Of a stretch of DNA of 64,000 nucleotides, positions 39,752 to 49,490 are shown piece after piece. Made by a program: the position numbers and the translations under genes. Positions within the stretch are counted from its first letter, which is position 1; each line of letters begins with the position of its first letter. The notes below the pieces were generated by a model that saw only the letters and a list, made by a program, of their open reading frames with translations, searched no databases and was not told where the DNA came from. Origin of the DNA: Archangium violaceum Cb vi76 (lineage in GTDB: Bacteria > Myxococcota > Myxococcia > Myxococcales > Myxococcaceae); contig NZ_JPMI01000017.1 in assembly GCF_000733295.1 (NCBI RefSeq), positions 1 to 64,000 of the forward strand, read 5' to 3'.

Positions 39752-42298
39752 ATGGCGAAAGGCGTTCGGATCATCGGGGTGTTGGCTGCCGTACTCTGCC
39801 TCCTGGGCCTGGCCGGGGGCTGCGAGGAGACCGGGACGGGGACGGGCGAGCCGAATGGTGGCGGGCGCGACAATTCCCCGGTGCAGCGCTCGGATGGCGG
39901 AGAGCCGGACATCGTGGACGGGGGGCCGACGACGCCTCCTCCCTTGGACGGGGGGACGGATCCGGTTCCACTTCCCCCGCATGACGGGCAGGCGATCCGC
40001 AAGGAGAACGCGCGTCCGGGGACGAATGCGTGGCGCATCACCAGGCGGGCCGCCAACAACAACGAGATTGAAGGGTATGCGCTCGTCTCCACGGTGACGC
40101 AGGGCGAGCGGGTGCCGATCGCGGTCTCGGTGACGGGAGGGCCGCACAAGTTCAGTTGGGAGGTGTACCGGCTCGGCTATTACGGAGGGCAGGGAGGCCG
40201 GGAGGTGGTGCGCGGAGGGCCGCTGCAGGCGGTGCCGCAGGCGCCGTGCCCGCCGCGGAAGCCCACGGGCATCATCGCATGCAACTGGACGCCCACGTTG
40301 GAGCTCGAGACGAACGCGAGCTGGGTGCGCGGGGTGTACGTGGTGAAGCTGGTGCGGGATGACGGTTACCAGCGCTACGTGCCGTTCTTCGTGAGGGACG
40401 TGCAGCCGCGCTCGGAGGTGACGGTGATCATCCCGACGGCGACGTGGGCGGCCTACAACACCTGGGGTGGCACGAGCCTCTACGACGACAAGTTCCGCGT
40501 CACCGGGAAGGGCCGGGCCTTCCAGTCCTCGTACGATCGGCCGTACCACCGGGGTTACGGCTCGGGGCACCTGCTGGATGACGAGCAGGGGCTGATCATG
40601 TGGTTGGAGGCCCAGGGCCTGGACGTGGCGTACGTGACCAACGAGGAGCTGGATCGGAGCGGGGACTCCCTGACCGAGGCGAAGGTGCTGGTGATGTCGG
40701 GGCACGACGAGTACTGGACGCGGACGATCCGTGACCGGGCGGACAAGGCGGTGGCCGAGGGCCGGTCGCTCATCAATCTCGGAGCGAACCAGGCCTACTG
40801 GCAGGTGCGGCTGGAGCCGGCGGCGGATGGGCGGCCGAGGCGCATCGTCACCTGCTACAAGGGCGACGCGTTGGATCCCTCGGGGGTGAGGAGTCCGGAT
40901 CGGACGGCGAAGTTCAGGGACCTGGCCACGCCGCGTCCGGAGAACGCGCTGTTGGGGGTGATGTTCTCCAGCCGGTGGCACCAGTTCGCGTTCCCCACGG
41001 TCATCACGAATGCGAACCACTGGGCCTTCGAGGGGACGGGGCTGAGGAACGGGGACACGCTGTGGAAGGCGAACGGCTACGAGCAGGACCAGGTGGTGGA
41101 CAACGGCCAGTCGCCGGCGGGGCTGGAGGTGCTGGCGGAGTCGCCGGCGTTGTCGCTGCAGGGGGCGTTCGGCTTCGGGCAGATGGTGGTGTTCCGCAAG
41201 GGGAACGCGTGGGTGTTCTCGTCGGGAGGCATCGACTTCGTGCACACGCTGGGGACGAGTGACGCGGCGGATCCGCGCGCGGCGCGCCTGGTGGCGAACG
41301 TGCTCTATCGCGCGCTGGGGAGGTCGGTGCCGGAGGATCTGGTGGTGCTCCAGGCGGCGCCGTTGCCGAAGCCGAGAGGCTCCTACGCGCCAGTGGTACG
41401 CACGGTGGCGGGAGAGGCGGGGCGGCGAGGAGACCAGGATGGAGGGCCGGGGCGTGGGCTGCTGGCGGCGCCCGTGGCGGTGGCGGTGCTGCCCGGTGGT
41501 GGCTGGGCGGTGGCGGACGCGCTGGCCAACAAGGTGAAGCGGGTGGCGCCGGATGGGAGCATCTCGACGCTCTCGTCGGTGCGGCTCAACGGCCCGATGG
41601 GGATTGCCGCGGACGCGCAGGGGAACGTGTACGTCTCCGACTCGGACAACTACTGCATCCGCCGCATCACGCCGGACGGGACGACGACGGTGTTCGCCGG
41701 GGCGGTGATGGAGCCGGGCCTGGTGGATGGGCCGGCGGCGCAGGCGCGCTTCAACCAGCCGGCGGGGCTGACCATCACGCCGCAGGGGGAGTTGCTGGTG
41801 GCGGACCTGGGCAATGGCGTCATCCGGCGGATTGAGCTGCTGGCTCCGGACAGTCCGGTGACGACGCTGCCGGCGAACCTGTGGCTGTACCGGCCCTCGG
41901 CGGTGGCGCAGGGGCCGGACGGGACGGTGTACGTGGTGGAGACGGGCATGGCGCGCGTGATGGCCTTGCGCAACGGCACGGTGAGCGTGGTGGCGGGCTC
42001 TCCGCCGGGTGGCTTCGCGGACGGTACCGGGGAGAACGCGCGGATGCTGCCGTACCTGGGTCTGGCGGTGCTGGCGGACGGGAGCCTGGCGGTGTCGGAT
42101 CCGGGCAACTACCGGGTGCGGCGCGTCACCCCGAGTGGCGAGGTGACGACGCTGGCGGGCTCGGGCCGCTTCGGTTCGCGGAATGGAAACGGGGGCGACG
42201 CGGAGCTGGTGTTGCCCGCGGGGCTCGCGGTGGGCCCGGACGGAACGCTGTACGTGGCGGAATCGGGCAACGCGCTGTTGCGCGCCATCACGCCGTGA
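39752..42298 (+). CDS. Lipoprotein with DMFase-beta-like domain and NHL repeats, 848 aa
   Basis: Start ATG 39752 (MAKGVRIIGV), preceded by a GGGAGGCGGG ribosome-binding stretch; an ATG at 39656 would put the signal peptide too far inside. Lipobox Cys at 24. After a Gly/Pro/Asp-rich linker comes a domain (about 85-540) resembling the C-terminal part of the N,N-dimethylformamidase beta subunit (FSWEVYRLGYYGG, YRWxxFFVRD-like YVPFFVRD, ATWAAYNTWGG, VLVMSGHDEYWTRTIRDR, SLINLGANQAYWQV). The last 280 residues are a beta-propeller with NHL-type repeats (VADALANKVKRVAPDG, VYVSDSDNYCIRRITPDG, GLAVGPDGTLYVAESG). Outer-surface or periplasmic; substrate unknown. Confidence 0.87.
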   Translation: MAKGVRIIGVLAAVLCLLGLAGGCEETGTGTGEPNGGGRDNSPVQRSDGGEPDIVDGGPTTPPPLDGGTDPVPLPPHDGQAIRKENARPGTNAWRITRRAANNNEIEGYALVSTVTQGERVPIAVSVTGGPHKFSWEVYRLGYYGGQGGREVVRGGPLQAVPQAPCPPRKPTGIIACNWTPTLELETNASWVRGVYVVKLVRDDGYQRYVPFFVRDVQPRSEVTVIIPTATWAAYNTWGGTSLYDDKFRVTGKGRAFQSSYDRPYHRGYGSGHLLDDEQGLIMWLEAQGLDVAYVTNEELDRSGDSLTEAKVLVMSGHDEYWTRTIRDRADKAVAEGRSLINLGANQAYWQVRLEPAADGRPRRIVTCYKGDALDPSGVRSPDRTAKFRDLATPRPENALLGVMFSSRWHQFAFPTVITNANHWAFEGTGLRNGDTLWKANGYEQDQVVDNGQSPAGLEVLAESPALSLQGAFGFGQMVVFRKGNAWVFSSGGIDFVHTLGTSDAADPRAARLVANVLYRALGRSVPEDLVVLQAAPLPKPRGSYAPVVRTVAGEAGRRGDQDGGPGRGLLAAPVAVAVLPGGGWAVADALANKVKRVAPDGSISTLSSVRLNGPMGIAADAQGNVYVSDSDNYCIRRITPDGTTTVFAGAVMEPGLVDGPAAQARFNQPAGLTITPQGELLVADLGNGVIRRIELLAPDSPVTTLPANLWLYRPSAVAQGPDGTVYVVETGMARVMALRNGTVSVVAGSPPGGFADGTGENARMLPYLGLAVLADGSLAVSDPGNYRVRRVTPSGEVTTLAGSGRFGSRNGNGGDAELVLPAGLAVGPDGTLYVAESGNALLRAITP

Positions 42299-42350
42299 GC
42301 TGATTCACCCAGTGCTCGAGACCCGCCGGCCTCCCGGGCCCGTGCTTCAC

Positions 42351-42377
42351 CAACTGGTCCGACTGTTGGACCAGTTG
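42351..42377. terminator. Hairpin between convergent genes
   Basis: CAACTGGTCC-GACTGTT-GGACCAGTTG is a perfect 10-bp stem with a 7-nt loop, 52 bp after one stop and 22 bp before the convergent one. No T-run follows in either direction, so bidirectional termination is likely but unproven. Confidence 0.6.
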
Positions 42378-42399
42378 CTCGTGGTCGGCCCCGGCGGGC

Positions 42400-43347
42400 T
42401 CAGCGTCCGGGGCCGCGCATGCCGCCCGGAGGAGGGCCGGGGCGGACGTCCAGCTCCTGCCGCATGCGCCGCTGATCCGGCGTCTCCTTCGGCAGCTCCA
42501 CGAAGCCGCACATCTCGCAGAGGCGGCTGTAGATGCGCTCACCCACGCGCTCGCGCAGCAGCTCCACGTCGCGGGCCGCGCTCTTCGCGTCCTCGGTGGT
42601 GCGGTAGCCGCTCGGCGCCGCGGTCCGGACGCTCTTGCGCTCCGGTTCCAGCGAGTAGTTCGTCGCGAAGAGGGTGGTGCGCCCCGCGTTGTAGCGCCGG
42701 GCGATCAGCTCATCGAGCGTCTCCATCTCGAACTGGCTGCCGCGGCCCTTGCCCAGCTCGTCGATGGCCAGCACCTCCACGTCCGACAGGGGGCCGATGA
42801 TCTCCCCGCCGCTCTTGCCCTCCTGGAAGCCTCGCCGGATGGTGGCGTAGAGCAGGGAGATTTCCACGTAGCGCGCCTCCAGGCCCACCTCGAGCACCAG
42901 GTGCTTGAGCGTGGCGGCCAGCAGGTGCGTCTTCCCCGTGCCCACCGGGCCACTGAGGACGAAGCCCTTGTTCACCCCGCCCTTGCTGTAGTGGTGGGCG
43001 AAGTGCATCGCCAGGTTGCGGGCCCGGTCCTGCGCCTCGTTGAAGGCCCGGTAGTTCTCGAAGTTCGAGTGCGCCACCACGCCGGGCAGCCCCACCTGGT
43101 TGAAGTGCTCCATGCGCCTGGCCCGGTGTTGACAGACACAGGGCACGAGCACCTCGTAGCGCTTGGGGCCCACCTTCGCGCTGAAGGTCTCCTCGCGCGT
43201 CTCGTACGCGTACCCGCGTCCCTCACACAGCCCGCACCGGGCCGAGCACGTGCACACCCGTGCGTTCGCCCGGTCTCCGCGCCGCTCGATGAGGTACGTC
43301 CGCCCACCACACTCGCCACACACCTCGCCGCTCGCCTTGATGCCCAT
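42400..43347 (-). CDS. DnaC-like AAA+ ATPase with Cys-rich N-terminus
   Basis: 315 residues. Walker A GPVGTGKT (133-140) and Walker B VLAIDELG (191-199) with the following helix match DnaC/IstB-type loaders. The N-terminus has Cys pairs (CGECGG, CTCSARCGLC with GRGY, CVCQH), a DnaJ-like zinc-binding layout not usual for enterobacterial DnaC. The C-terminus is Pro/Gly-rich. It probably loads the replicative helicase or acts in primosome assembly. The gene upstream (216 aa) lies 70 bp away in the same direction and may be its partner. Confidence 0.85.
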   Translation of the reverse strand: MGIKASGEVCGECGGRTYLIERRGDRANARVCTCSARCGLCEGRGYAYETREETFSAKVGPKRYEVLVPCVCQHRARRMEHFNQVGLPGVVAHSNFENYRAFNEAQDRARNLAMHFAHHYSKGGVNKGFVLSGPVGTGKTHLLAATLKHLVLEVGLEARYVEISLLYATIRRGFQEGKSGGEIIGPLSDVEVLAIDELGKGRGSQFEMETLDELIARRYNAGRTTLFATNYSLEPERKSVRTAAPSGYRTTEDAKSAARDVELLRERVGERIYSRLCEMCGFVELPKETPDQRRMRQELDVRPGPPPGGMRGPGR

Positions 43348-43417
43348 GTCCGCAGGCCATAGCAGAGCATCCTGACGCTCGTCAGCCTCCTACATGGACG
43401 TTCAGCGACCTACCTCT

Positions 43418-44068
43418 CTACGAATCCATCAGCCCCAGTCGTCGGCGCACCACCGCCAGTAGCCGGAAGCGCCGAGACAGCCGCCGCGCCCGGAGGGACA
43501 TGTACTGCTGATCCGTGTCCTCTCCCCGGGCCGTGCGCCACAGCTCCCGCCGCTCGGAGAAGGGCAGGGCGCGCAGCAGCATCATCCCCACCAGCGTCTC
43601 CAGGGTCTCCATCTTCGCGAACTCGGTGGGCACCTCGCGCAGCACCACCTCCAGCAGCCGGTGGACACGGGGGGCCAGCGCCGGCTCCCGCTCGGCCAGC
43701 CGCTCCAGCGAGGCCTGCAACTGGGCGTGGCGCAGCTCCTCCCACGAGCGTGTCCGGGCCGCGCGCCGGGTGCTCTCGGTGCCCGCGCCCGCCGTGCGCT
43801 CGCGGTGCTTCTTGATCTCCGCCTCCACCTGCTTGCGGCACGCCCGGAGGCTGCGCAGCACCGGCTCCCCGGGGCGCGCGTCCCACATCGCCTTCTCCGC
43901 CGAGCGGGTGATGCCCCGCGCCACCACCTCGAAGGGAACTCCCTGTTCGGCCCAGGACGTCAAAAGCTCCACGTCGAGCGCGGACAGCATCAATCCGCTG
44001 CCACGGATGGCGAGGAAGTAGTCCTGCACCAGCTCTTCGAAGCTGGCGCTCTCGGGCAGGAGGCTCAT
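43418..44068 (-). CDS. Hypothetical helical protein next to the DnaC-like gene, 216 aa
   Basis: No recognised domain. The N-terminus (FEELVQDYFLAIRGSGLMLSALDVELLTSWAEQGVPFEVVARGITRSAEKAM) looks like the helical domain seen in DnaD-type replication-restart proteins: a WxxxGVPFExVxxGI phrase is suggestive only. The rest is basic and helical. Gene order suggests a helicase-loader accessory protein. Confidence 0.7.
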   Translation of the reverse strand: MSLLPESASFEELVQDYFLAIRGSGLMLSALDVELLTSWAEQGVPFEVVARGITRSAEKAMWDARPGEPVLRSLRACRKQVEAEIKKHRERTAGAGTESTRRAARTRSWEELRHAQLQASLERLAEREPALAPRVHRLLEVVLREVPTEFAKMETLETLVGMMLLRALPFSERRELWRTARGEDTDQQYMSLRARRLSRRFRLLAVVRRRLGLMDS

Positions 44069-44227
44069 GGGGTGCTACATCTCCCTGGTGGGCAGCCGGA
44101 CGGCCGGGCGCAAGATTCCCCCTTACCAGGAGGGGCTGACAGCGCAACCCACGGAACGCTTTCCGCACAGCCCTTTTGAAAACTTTCCGGCTGGGTCCAA
44201 GCAGCCCGGCATGCCCCCAAGGGGCTG

Positions 44228-44256
44228 TTGACCGGCCCCAACGCACCGCGCATAGT
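44228..44256 (+). promoter_or_regulatory. Candidate sigma-70 promoter of the glt gliding cluster
   Basis: TTGACC (44228-44233), 17-bp spacer, CATAGT (44251-44256). Match is 5/6 and 4/6. Transcription would start near 44263, leaving an about 85-nt leader before the ATG at 44348. It lies in the only non-coding gap before the cluster. Confidence 0.45.
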
Positions 44257-44347
44257 GCGCGCCTTCCAGATGGAAATTCCCGAAGAGTCCCGGACACTTG
44301 CCGAGCAGGCGAGGGGCCGGGCCGGAAGAACCCAGCAGAGGAACCCC

Positions 44348-47300
44348 ATGCGCCGCACGCTCCTCCTCAGCCTTCTGCTCCTGGCCACGACGGCCAACGC
44401 GCAGGAAAAGAAAGCGCCGCGCGACGCCAACCTCGGCAAGAAGAGCTCCACGGCCGTGGTGGACAAGTCGCTCGCTGGCGATATCAGCCGCAAGAAGGAG
44501 AAGCAGGACAACGCGCCCGCCCTCCAATACGACCAGTTCCGTCTCGGCGTGGAAGGGCAGGTGGCCACCAAGCGCCGCGAGCAGATCGAGTCGCTCAAGA
44601 AGATCATCTCCCTCTCGGCGGACCAGAAGGAGCAGCCCGCGCTGCTCTTCCGCCTGGGCGAGCTATACTGGGAGGAGTCGAAGTTCTACTTCTTCGAGGC
44701 CAACCGCAAGGACGACGAGCTCATCGAGGCGATGAACCGCGGTGACTCCGCGGGCCAGAGCCGCGCCAAGGCGGGCAAGGCCGAGCTCCTCACCCGGCAG
44801 AAGCAGTACGGCAGGCTCGCGCTCGAGCAGTACACGAAGATCGTCCAGGAGTACCCGGACTTCGAGCGCTCGGACGAGGTGCTCTTCTTCCTCGGCACGT
44901 ACCTGATGGAGGACGGCCAGGCCCGCAAGGCGCTGGTGGCCTTCAAGCGCCTGGTGGAGAAGTACCCGAAGTCCAAGTACATGCCCGACGCCTACCTGGC
45001 CTTCGGCGAGTACTACTTCAACAACTCGAAGGGCAAGCACTCGGACCTGGAGAAGGCGCTCGCCGCCTACAAGAAGGCCGCCGAGTTCCCCGAGAGCCAG
45101 GTGTACGCCTTCGCGCTCTACAAGCAGGGCTGGTGCTACTTCAACCTCGGCGACTACACCAACGCCAAGGACAAGTGGAAGGCCGTGGTGCTCTACGGCG
45201 AGCTGGCCGGCGCGCAGGCCCTGGAGAAGGACGGCGCGGCCAACAAGAAGGGCAACTCGCTGGCGCGCGAGGCGCGCACCGACTACGTCCGCGCCTACGC
45301 CCGCGAGGGTGACGTGACGCTGGCCCGCGAGGACTTCTCCAAGGTCGCCACCAACCCGGAGGACCGCTTCGCGATGATGCGCACGCTCGCCAACATGTAT
45401 TACGGCGAGGGCAAGGACCGCGAGGCCGCCATCACCTACAACAGCCTCATCAAGGAGAAGCCGCTCTCTCCCGAGGCTCCCGGCTTCCAGGGCCGCATCG
45501 TCGACATCGTCCTCCGCATGGGCAACAAGGAGCGCACCGTCACGCAGGTGCGCCGGCTCGTGAAGATCATGAAGGAGGTCGAGGGCTCCGGCGTCATCAA
45601 GGAGGAGAAGGACAAGAAGGCGCTCGCGGAGGCCAAGGATCTGGCCGAGCGCACCCTGTCCAACCTCGCCGTCACCTGGCACAACGAGGCGAAGAAGACG
45701 CGCGAGGAGGCCACGTTCGGCTACGCCGACATGATCTACTCGGACTACCTCACGCTCTTCCCGGAGAGCTCCAAGGCGTATGATCTGCGCTTCTTCTGGG
45801 CCGAGCTCCTCAACGACAACCTCCAGAAGTTCGACAAGGCCGCGGCCAACTACACGCTCGTCGTGTTGCAGGACGTGAAGCTGCTGGAGGCCAAGGACGA
45901 GCAGGGCAACCCCAAGCCCGGCAAGCCGGGCAAGTGGCTCAACAACGCCGCGTACAACGCCGTGCTCGCCTATGACGAGATGGTGAAGGACGCCGAGGCC
46001 AAGGGGATGTTCAAGGATGAGATCAGCAAGGACATCCGCAAGAAGGCCAACATCCCGCAGGGCAAGAAGGATCTGCTGGAGGCCTGCGAGCGCTACCTGA
46101 AGTACGTGCCCAAGGGTGACAAGAAGGTGGAGATCGCCTTCAAGGCGGCCAACATCTACTACCGCCACAACCACTTCGACGAGGCGGTGCTGCGCTTCAG
46201 CGAGATCGCGCTCGGCTCGCCCGAGTACAAGTTCGAGTCCGGCGAGCGCGCCGCGGAGATCGCCGCCAACCTGATCCTCGACTCGTACAACCTGCTCGAG
46301 GACTGGGCGAAGGTGAACGAGTGGGCGCGCAAGTTCTACGCCAACGACAGGCTGGCCACCGGCAAGTTCCGCGACGAGCTCTCCAAGGTGATCGAGCAGT
46401 CCGCCTTCAAGCTGGTGAGCCAGCTCGAGGCGAAGAACCAGTTCGAGAAGGCGGCCGAGGCCTACCTGGCCTTCGTGGCGGACTTCCCGCAGACGGAGAT
46501 CGCCGACGTGGCGCTCTTCAACGCCTCGGTGGACTACTACAAGGCGAAGATGCTGGATAAGGCCATCCAGGTCCGCCAGCGCATCATCGAGCAGTACCCG
46601 TCCTCGCGCTTCGTGCCGGAGTGCATCTACAACAACGCGGAGGCGTTGGAGGCCATCGGTGACTTCCTCGAGTCCGCGGACGTGTACGAGCAGTACGTGG
46701 ACGGCTACGAGGCCAGCAAGAGTGGTGGCGCCGCGAAGTCGGCCCCCGCCCGCGCCAGGAAGGGCAGGGGCAAGGGCAAGGGCAAGGCGGTCGTGGTGTC
46801 CGACAAGCCCGGTGCCCCGCAGAAGTGGGAGGAGGCCAAGGCCCAGGTGGCGCTCTTCAACGCGGCCACCTACCGCGAGGGGCTCGGCCAGCTCAAGGAG
46901 GCGCTGTCCCTGCGCGAGCGCTACCTGACGCTCTGGCCCAAGGCCAAGGACGCCGAGGACGTGTTCCTGGCCATCGTGGACCTGCACGAGAAGACGGGCA
47001 ACTACATCAAGGCCATGACGCAGCTGGAGGAGTACGAGCGCCAGTACATGCGCAGCCCCAGCAAGTTCCTCATGGCCGAGGGCCGCATCGTCGACATCTA
47101 CGAGAACAAGCTGCGCCGTCCCAAGGACACCGAGCGCCTCTACAACCGTATCCTCGACTACTACGAGAAGCTGCCCAGGCGGCTGCAGCAGTCGCTGGAG
47201 AAGTCGGCGCTGGAGCCCGTGGCCCGTGCCCAGTTCCGCAGCGTGGAGCCGGACTTCCAGTTCTACTCGCGCGTGAAGCTGTCCTGGGGCCGGCCGGCCA

Positions 47301-47944
47301 GCCCGGAGAAGTTCAAGGCCTCCATCAAGGACAAGAACGACTCGCGCGCGGTGGTGGAGAAGAAGTACGTGCAGACGGTGCAGATCGGCGCGGCCGAGCC
47401 CGGTATCTGCGCCCTGTACCGCCTGGGTCTCGTGTACGACAACTTCGCGGACAAGCTCATCAACGCGCCCATGCCCCCGGGCATCGACGAGGAGACGGAG
47501 GGCGCGCTGCGCGAGGAGTTCGGCAACAACGCCCAGCCGCTCAAGGAGAGCGCCGCCGAGGCCTTCGGCAACGCCGTGGCCAAGGCCCGCGAGCTGGACA
47601 TCTTCAACAACTGCGCGGCCGAGAGCCTGAAGATGCTGCGCAACACCTACCGCCCGGATCAGTTCCCCACGATGGTCGAGGACAAGGTGGCCCTCTCCAA
47701 GGGCCGTGACCTGGTCATCGGTGGAGACCTGCTCACCGCCATCCAGGACGTGCCGCCGCCCGTCGTCGAGACGGCCGCGGCCGAGCAGACGCAGACCCAG
47801 CAGGCCGCCGAGGACGTGTCGGATCTCGCCAGGCGGCTGCAGCAGCAGACGGCCACCCAGGTCGATGGTCCGTCCGCTCCCACCAAGGAGGGGACGCCCA
47901 AGAAGGCCGGGACGGACGAGCAGGAACCGGAGGACTTCCTCTAA
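44348..47944 (+). CDS. gltD: Gliding motility TPR protein GltD (AgmU type)
   Basis: 1198 residues from ATG 44348, with a signal peptide (RRTLLLSLLLLATTANAQ). The mature part is almost entirely TPR-like helix pairs (LFRLGELYWEESKFYFFEANR, YLAFGEYYFNNSKG, LYKQGWCYFNLGDYTNAKDKW). A Lys/Arg/Gly-rich linker lies at about 797-817, and the acidic end is DEQEPEDFL. M. xanthus GltD/AgmU is about 1,218 residues and starts the same gene order, so the identification is strong. It is part of the Glt trans-envelope machinery at focal adhesions. The stop overlaps gltE by one base (TAATG). The real start is preceded by about 120 bp of in-frame shadow. Confidence 0.87.
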   Translation: MRRTLLLSLLLLATTANAQEKKAPRDANLGKKSSTAVVDKSLAGDISRKKEKQDNAPALQYDQFRLGVEGQVATKRREQIESLKKIISLSADQKEQPALLFRLGELYWEESKFYFFEANRKDDELIEAMNRGDSAGQSRAKAGKAELLTRQKQYGRLALEQYTKIVQEYPDFERSDEVLFFLGTYLMEDGQARKALVAFKRLVEKYPKSKYMPDAYLAFGEYYFNNSKGKHSDLEKALAAYKKAAEFPESQVYAFALYKQGWCYFNLGDYTNAKDKWKAVVLYGELAGAQALEKDGAANKKGNSLAREARTDYVRAYAREGDVTLAREDFSKVATNPEDRFAMMRTLANMYYGEGKDREAAITYNSLIKEKPLSPEAPGFQGRIVDIVLRMGNKERTVTQVRRLVKIMKEVEGSGVIKEEKDKKALAEAKDLAERTLSNLAVTWHNEAKKTREEATFGYADMIYSDYLTLFPESSKAYDLRFFWAELLNDNLQKFDKAAANYTLVVLQDVKLLEAKDEQGNPKPGKPGKWLNNAAYNAVLAYDEMVKDAEAKGMFKDEISKDIRKKANIPQGKKDLLEACERYLKYVPKGDKKVEIAFKAANIYYRHNHFDEAVLRFSEIALGSPEYKFESGERAAEIAANLILDSYNLLEDWAKVNEWARKFYANDRLATGKFRDELSKVIEQSAFKLVSQLEAKNQFEKAAEAYLAFVADFPQTEIADVALFNASVDYYKAKMLDKAIQVRQRIIEQYPSSRFVPECIYNNAEALEAIGDFLESADVYEQYVDGYEASKSGGAAKSAPARARKGRGKGKGKAVVVSDKPGAPQKWEEAKAQVALFNAATYREGLGQLKEALSLRERYLTLWPKAKDAEDVFLAIVDLHEKTGNYIKAMTQLEEYERQYMRSPSKFLMAEGRIVDIYENKLRRPKDTERLYNRILDYYEKLPRRLQQSLEKSALEPVARAQFRSVEPDFQFYSRVKLSWGRPASPEKFKASIKDKNDSRAVVEKKYVQTVQIGAAEPGICALYRLGLVYDNFADKLINAPMPPGIDEETEGALREEFGNNAQPLKESAAEAFGNAVAKARELDIFNNCAAESLKMLRNTYRPDQFPTMVEDKVALSKGRDLVIGGDLLTAIQDVPPPVVETAAAEQTQTQQAAEDVSDLARRLQQQTATQVDGPSAPTKEGTPKKAGTDEQEPEDFL

Positions 47945-49377
47945 TGAATCGCCCCCCCATGATGCGCTCACTCCTCCTGGCCTCGCTCGCGGCGCTGTTC
48001 GCCGCGGGCTGCACGGGCACCAAGGCCGCCTCGGATACCGGCACCACCGCTGGCAAGACGAACGTCAAGCCCAACGAGCCGGTCCCCATCTCCAACCGCG
48101 CCAAGCTCCTCTTCGAGGACGCGCTCGGAGCGATGGAGGCCCAGAAGAAGGCCAACGCCTTCGACTACCCGTCGCTCGAGCGCAAGTTCAAGGCCGCGCT
48201 GGACGCGGACCCGAACGTGGCCGAGGCCGAGTACAACCTCGGTGTGCTCGCCGAGCGGCAGGGCAACACGCAGGAGGCCGTCTCCCGCTACCAGGCGGCC
48301 CTCAAGAAGAAGCCCACCCTGCGCCAGGCCTCCGAGAACCTGGCGGTGATCGCCCAGAACGCGGGTGACGTCTCCGGCGCGGTGTCCCTCTACCAGGGCA
48401 TCCTCAAGATCTACCCGGACGACGGCAACGCCCGCGCCCGTCTGGCGGAGATCTACCGGCAGACCGGTGACCAGGAGAAGGCCATGGAGCTGGCGCGCGC
48501 CGCCCTCATGCGCGAGCCCCAGTCCGTCACCGCCTACAAGGTGATGATGCGCAGCTACCTGGAGCGCAAGCAGCTGGCCATGGCCAAGCTGGTGGCCCTG
48601 CGCGCCATGAAGATCGACCAGAACGATCCCGAGCTGCACCACACCATCGGCCTCGTCCTCCTGCAGGAGGACAAGAAGGACGCGGCGCGCCTGTCCTTCA
48701 AGCGCGCCATCGAGGTCCGCGCCGACTACGTGCCCTCGCGCGTGCAGCTGGCGCAGATGGAGCTGGACTCGGAGGACTACCCCGGCGCCGAGGAGCACCT
48801 GCGCCGCATCCTCCAGGCCGACAGCAAGAACGCCGCCGCCCACCTCAACCTCGGCATCGCCTACAAGGGCCAGGGCCAGCTGGACAAGGCCATGCAGGAG
48901 TACGACGAGGCGGAGAAGCTCGACCCGAACATGGCCGCCGTCCACTTCAACCGCGCTGTCCTGTTGCACCGCCACAAGGGCGCTCCGGAGCGGGCCATCG
49001 AGCTGTACCGCAAGTACATCGCCATGTCCGGCGGTGAGGTGGCCCTCAACGCCGAGCACCCCATCTTCGGGCTGCTGCGCGAGGCCGAGACCATCGTCCA
49101 GGCCCAGCGCGAGGCCCTGGCCGCCGAGGAGCAGCAGAAGCAGCTCGAGGCGCTCCAGAAGCAGCAGCAGGAGGCGATGAAGGCCGAGGAGGCCAGGCAG
49201 GGTGGCGATGTCACCCCCGCCTCGGGTTCCGGCACCCCGGCGCAGACCACCCCGGCCGGTGGCACTCCGCCTCCCGCCGCCACCACTCCGCCCGCCGACG
49301 GCCAGCCCGCCACCGCGCCTGCGCAGAAGAATCCAGCCAAGGCGGAACCCGCCGAGCCGTCTGACGACATCTTCTAG
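47944..49377 (+). CDS. gltE: Gliding motility TPR lipoprotein GltE (AglT type)
   Basis: 477 residues. The N-terminus is a lipoprotein signal (MRSLLLASLAALFAAGC, Cys at 23). TPR units run from about residue 60 to 370 (EAEYNLGVLAERQGNTQEAVSRYQAAL, AVSLYQGILKIYPDDGNARARLAEIY, AHLNLGIAYKGQGQLDKAMQEYDEAEKL). A Gln/Glu-rich helix and a Pro/Ala/Thr-rich tail follow. Known as an outer-membrane lipoprotein of the Glt complex in M. xanthus. Confidence 0.87.
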   Translation: MNRPPMMRSLLLASLAALFAAGCTGTKAASDTGTTAGKTNVKPNEPVPISNRAKLLFEDALGAMEAQKKANAFDYPSLERKFKAALDADPNVAEAEYNLGVLAERQGNTQEAVSRYQAALKKKPTLRQASENLAVIAQNAGDVSGAVSLYQGILKIYPDDGNARARLAEIYRQTGDQEKAMELARAALMREPQSVTAYKVMMRSYLERKQLAMAKLVALRAMKIDQNDPELHHTIGLVLLQEDKKDAARLSFKRAIEVRADYVPSRVQLAQMELDSEDYPGAEEHLRRILQADSKNAAAHLNLGIAYKGQGQLDKAMQEYDEAEKLDPNMAAVHFNRAVLLHRHKGAPERAIELYRKYIAMSGGEVALNAEHPIFGLLREAETIVQAQREALAAEEQQKQLEALQKQQQEAMKAEEARQGGDVTPASGSGTPAQTTPAGGTPPPAATTPPADGQPATAPAQKNPAKAEPAEPSDDIF

Positions 49378-49490
49378 GAGTGTGTGGCGAGGGTGGGGGG
49401 AATGATGCGAACCTTCGTCCGCTGGCGCCGGATTCCGGCGCTGGCGGACGTGCTGCGGAACCCCGGAGAGGGAACCGCTCGGAGAAAGTC

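Noticed and set aside
44663-47971. A 1,102-codon minus-strand open frame opposite gltD
   Set aside because: Antisense shadow of the TPR gene; Leu/Val/Gly-rich composition, no domain and no signal.
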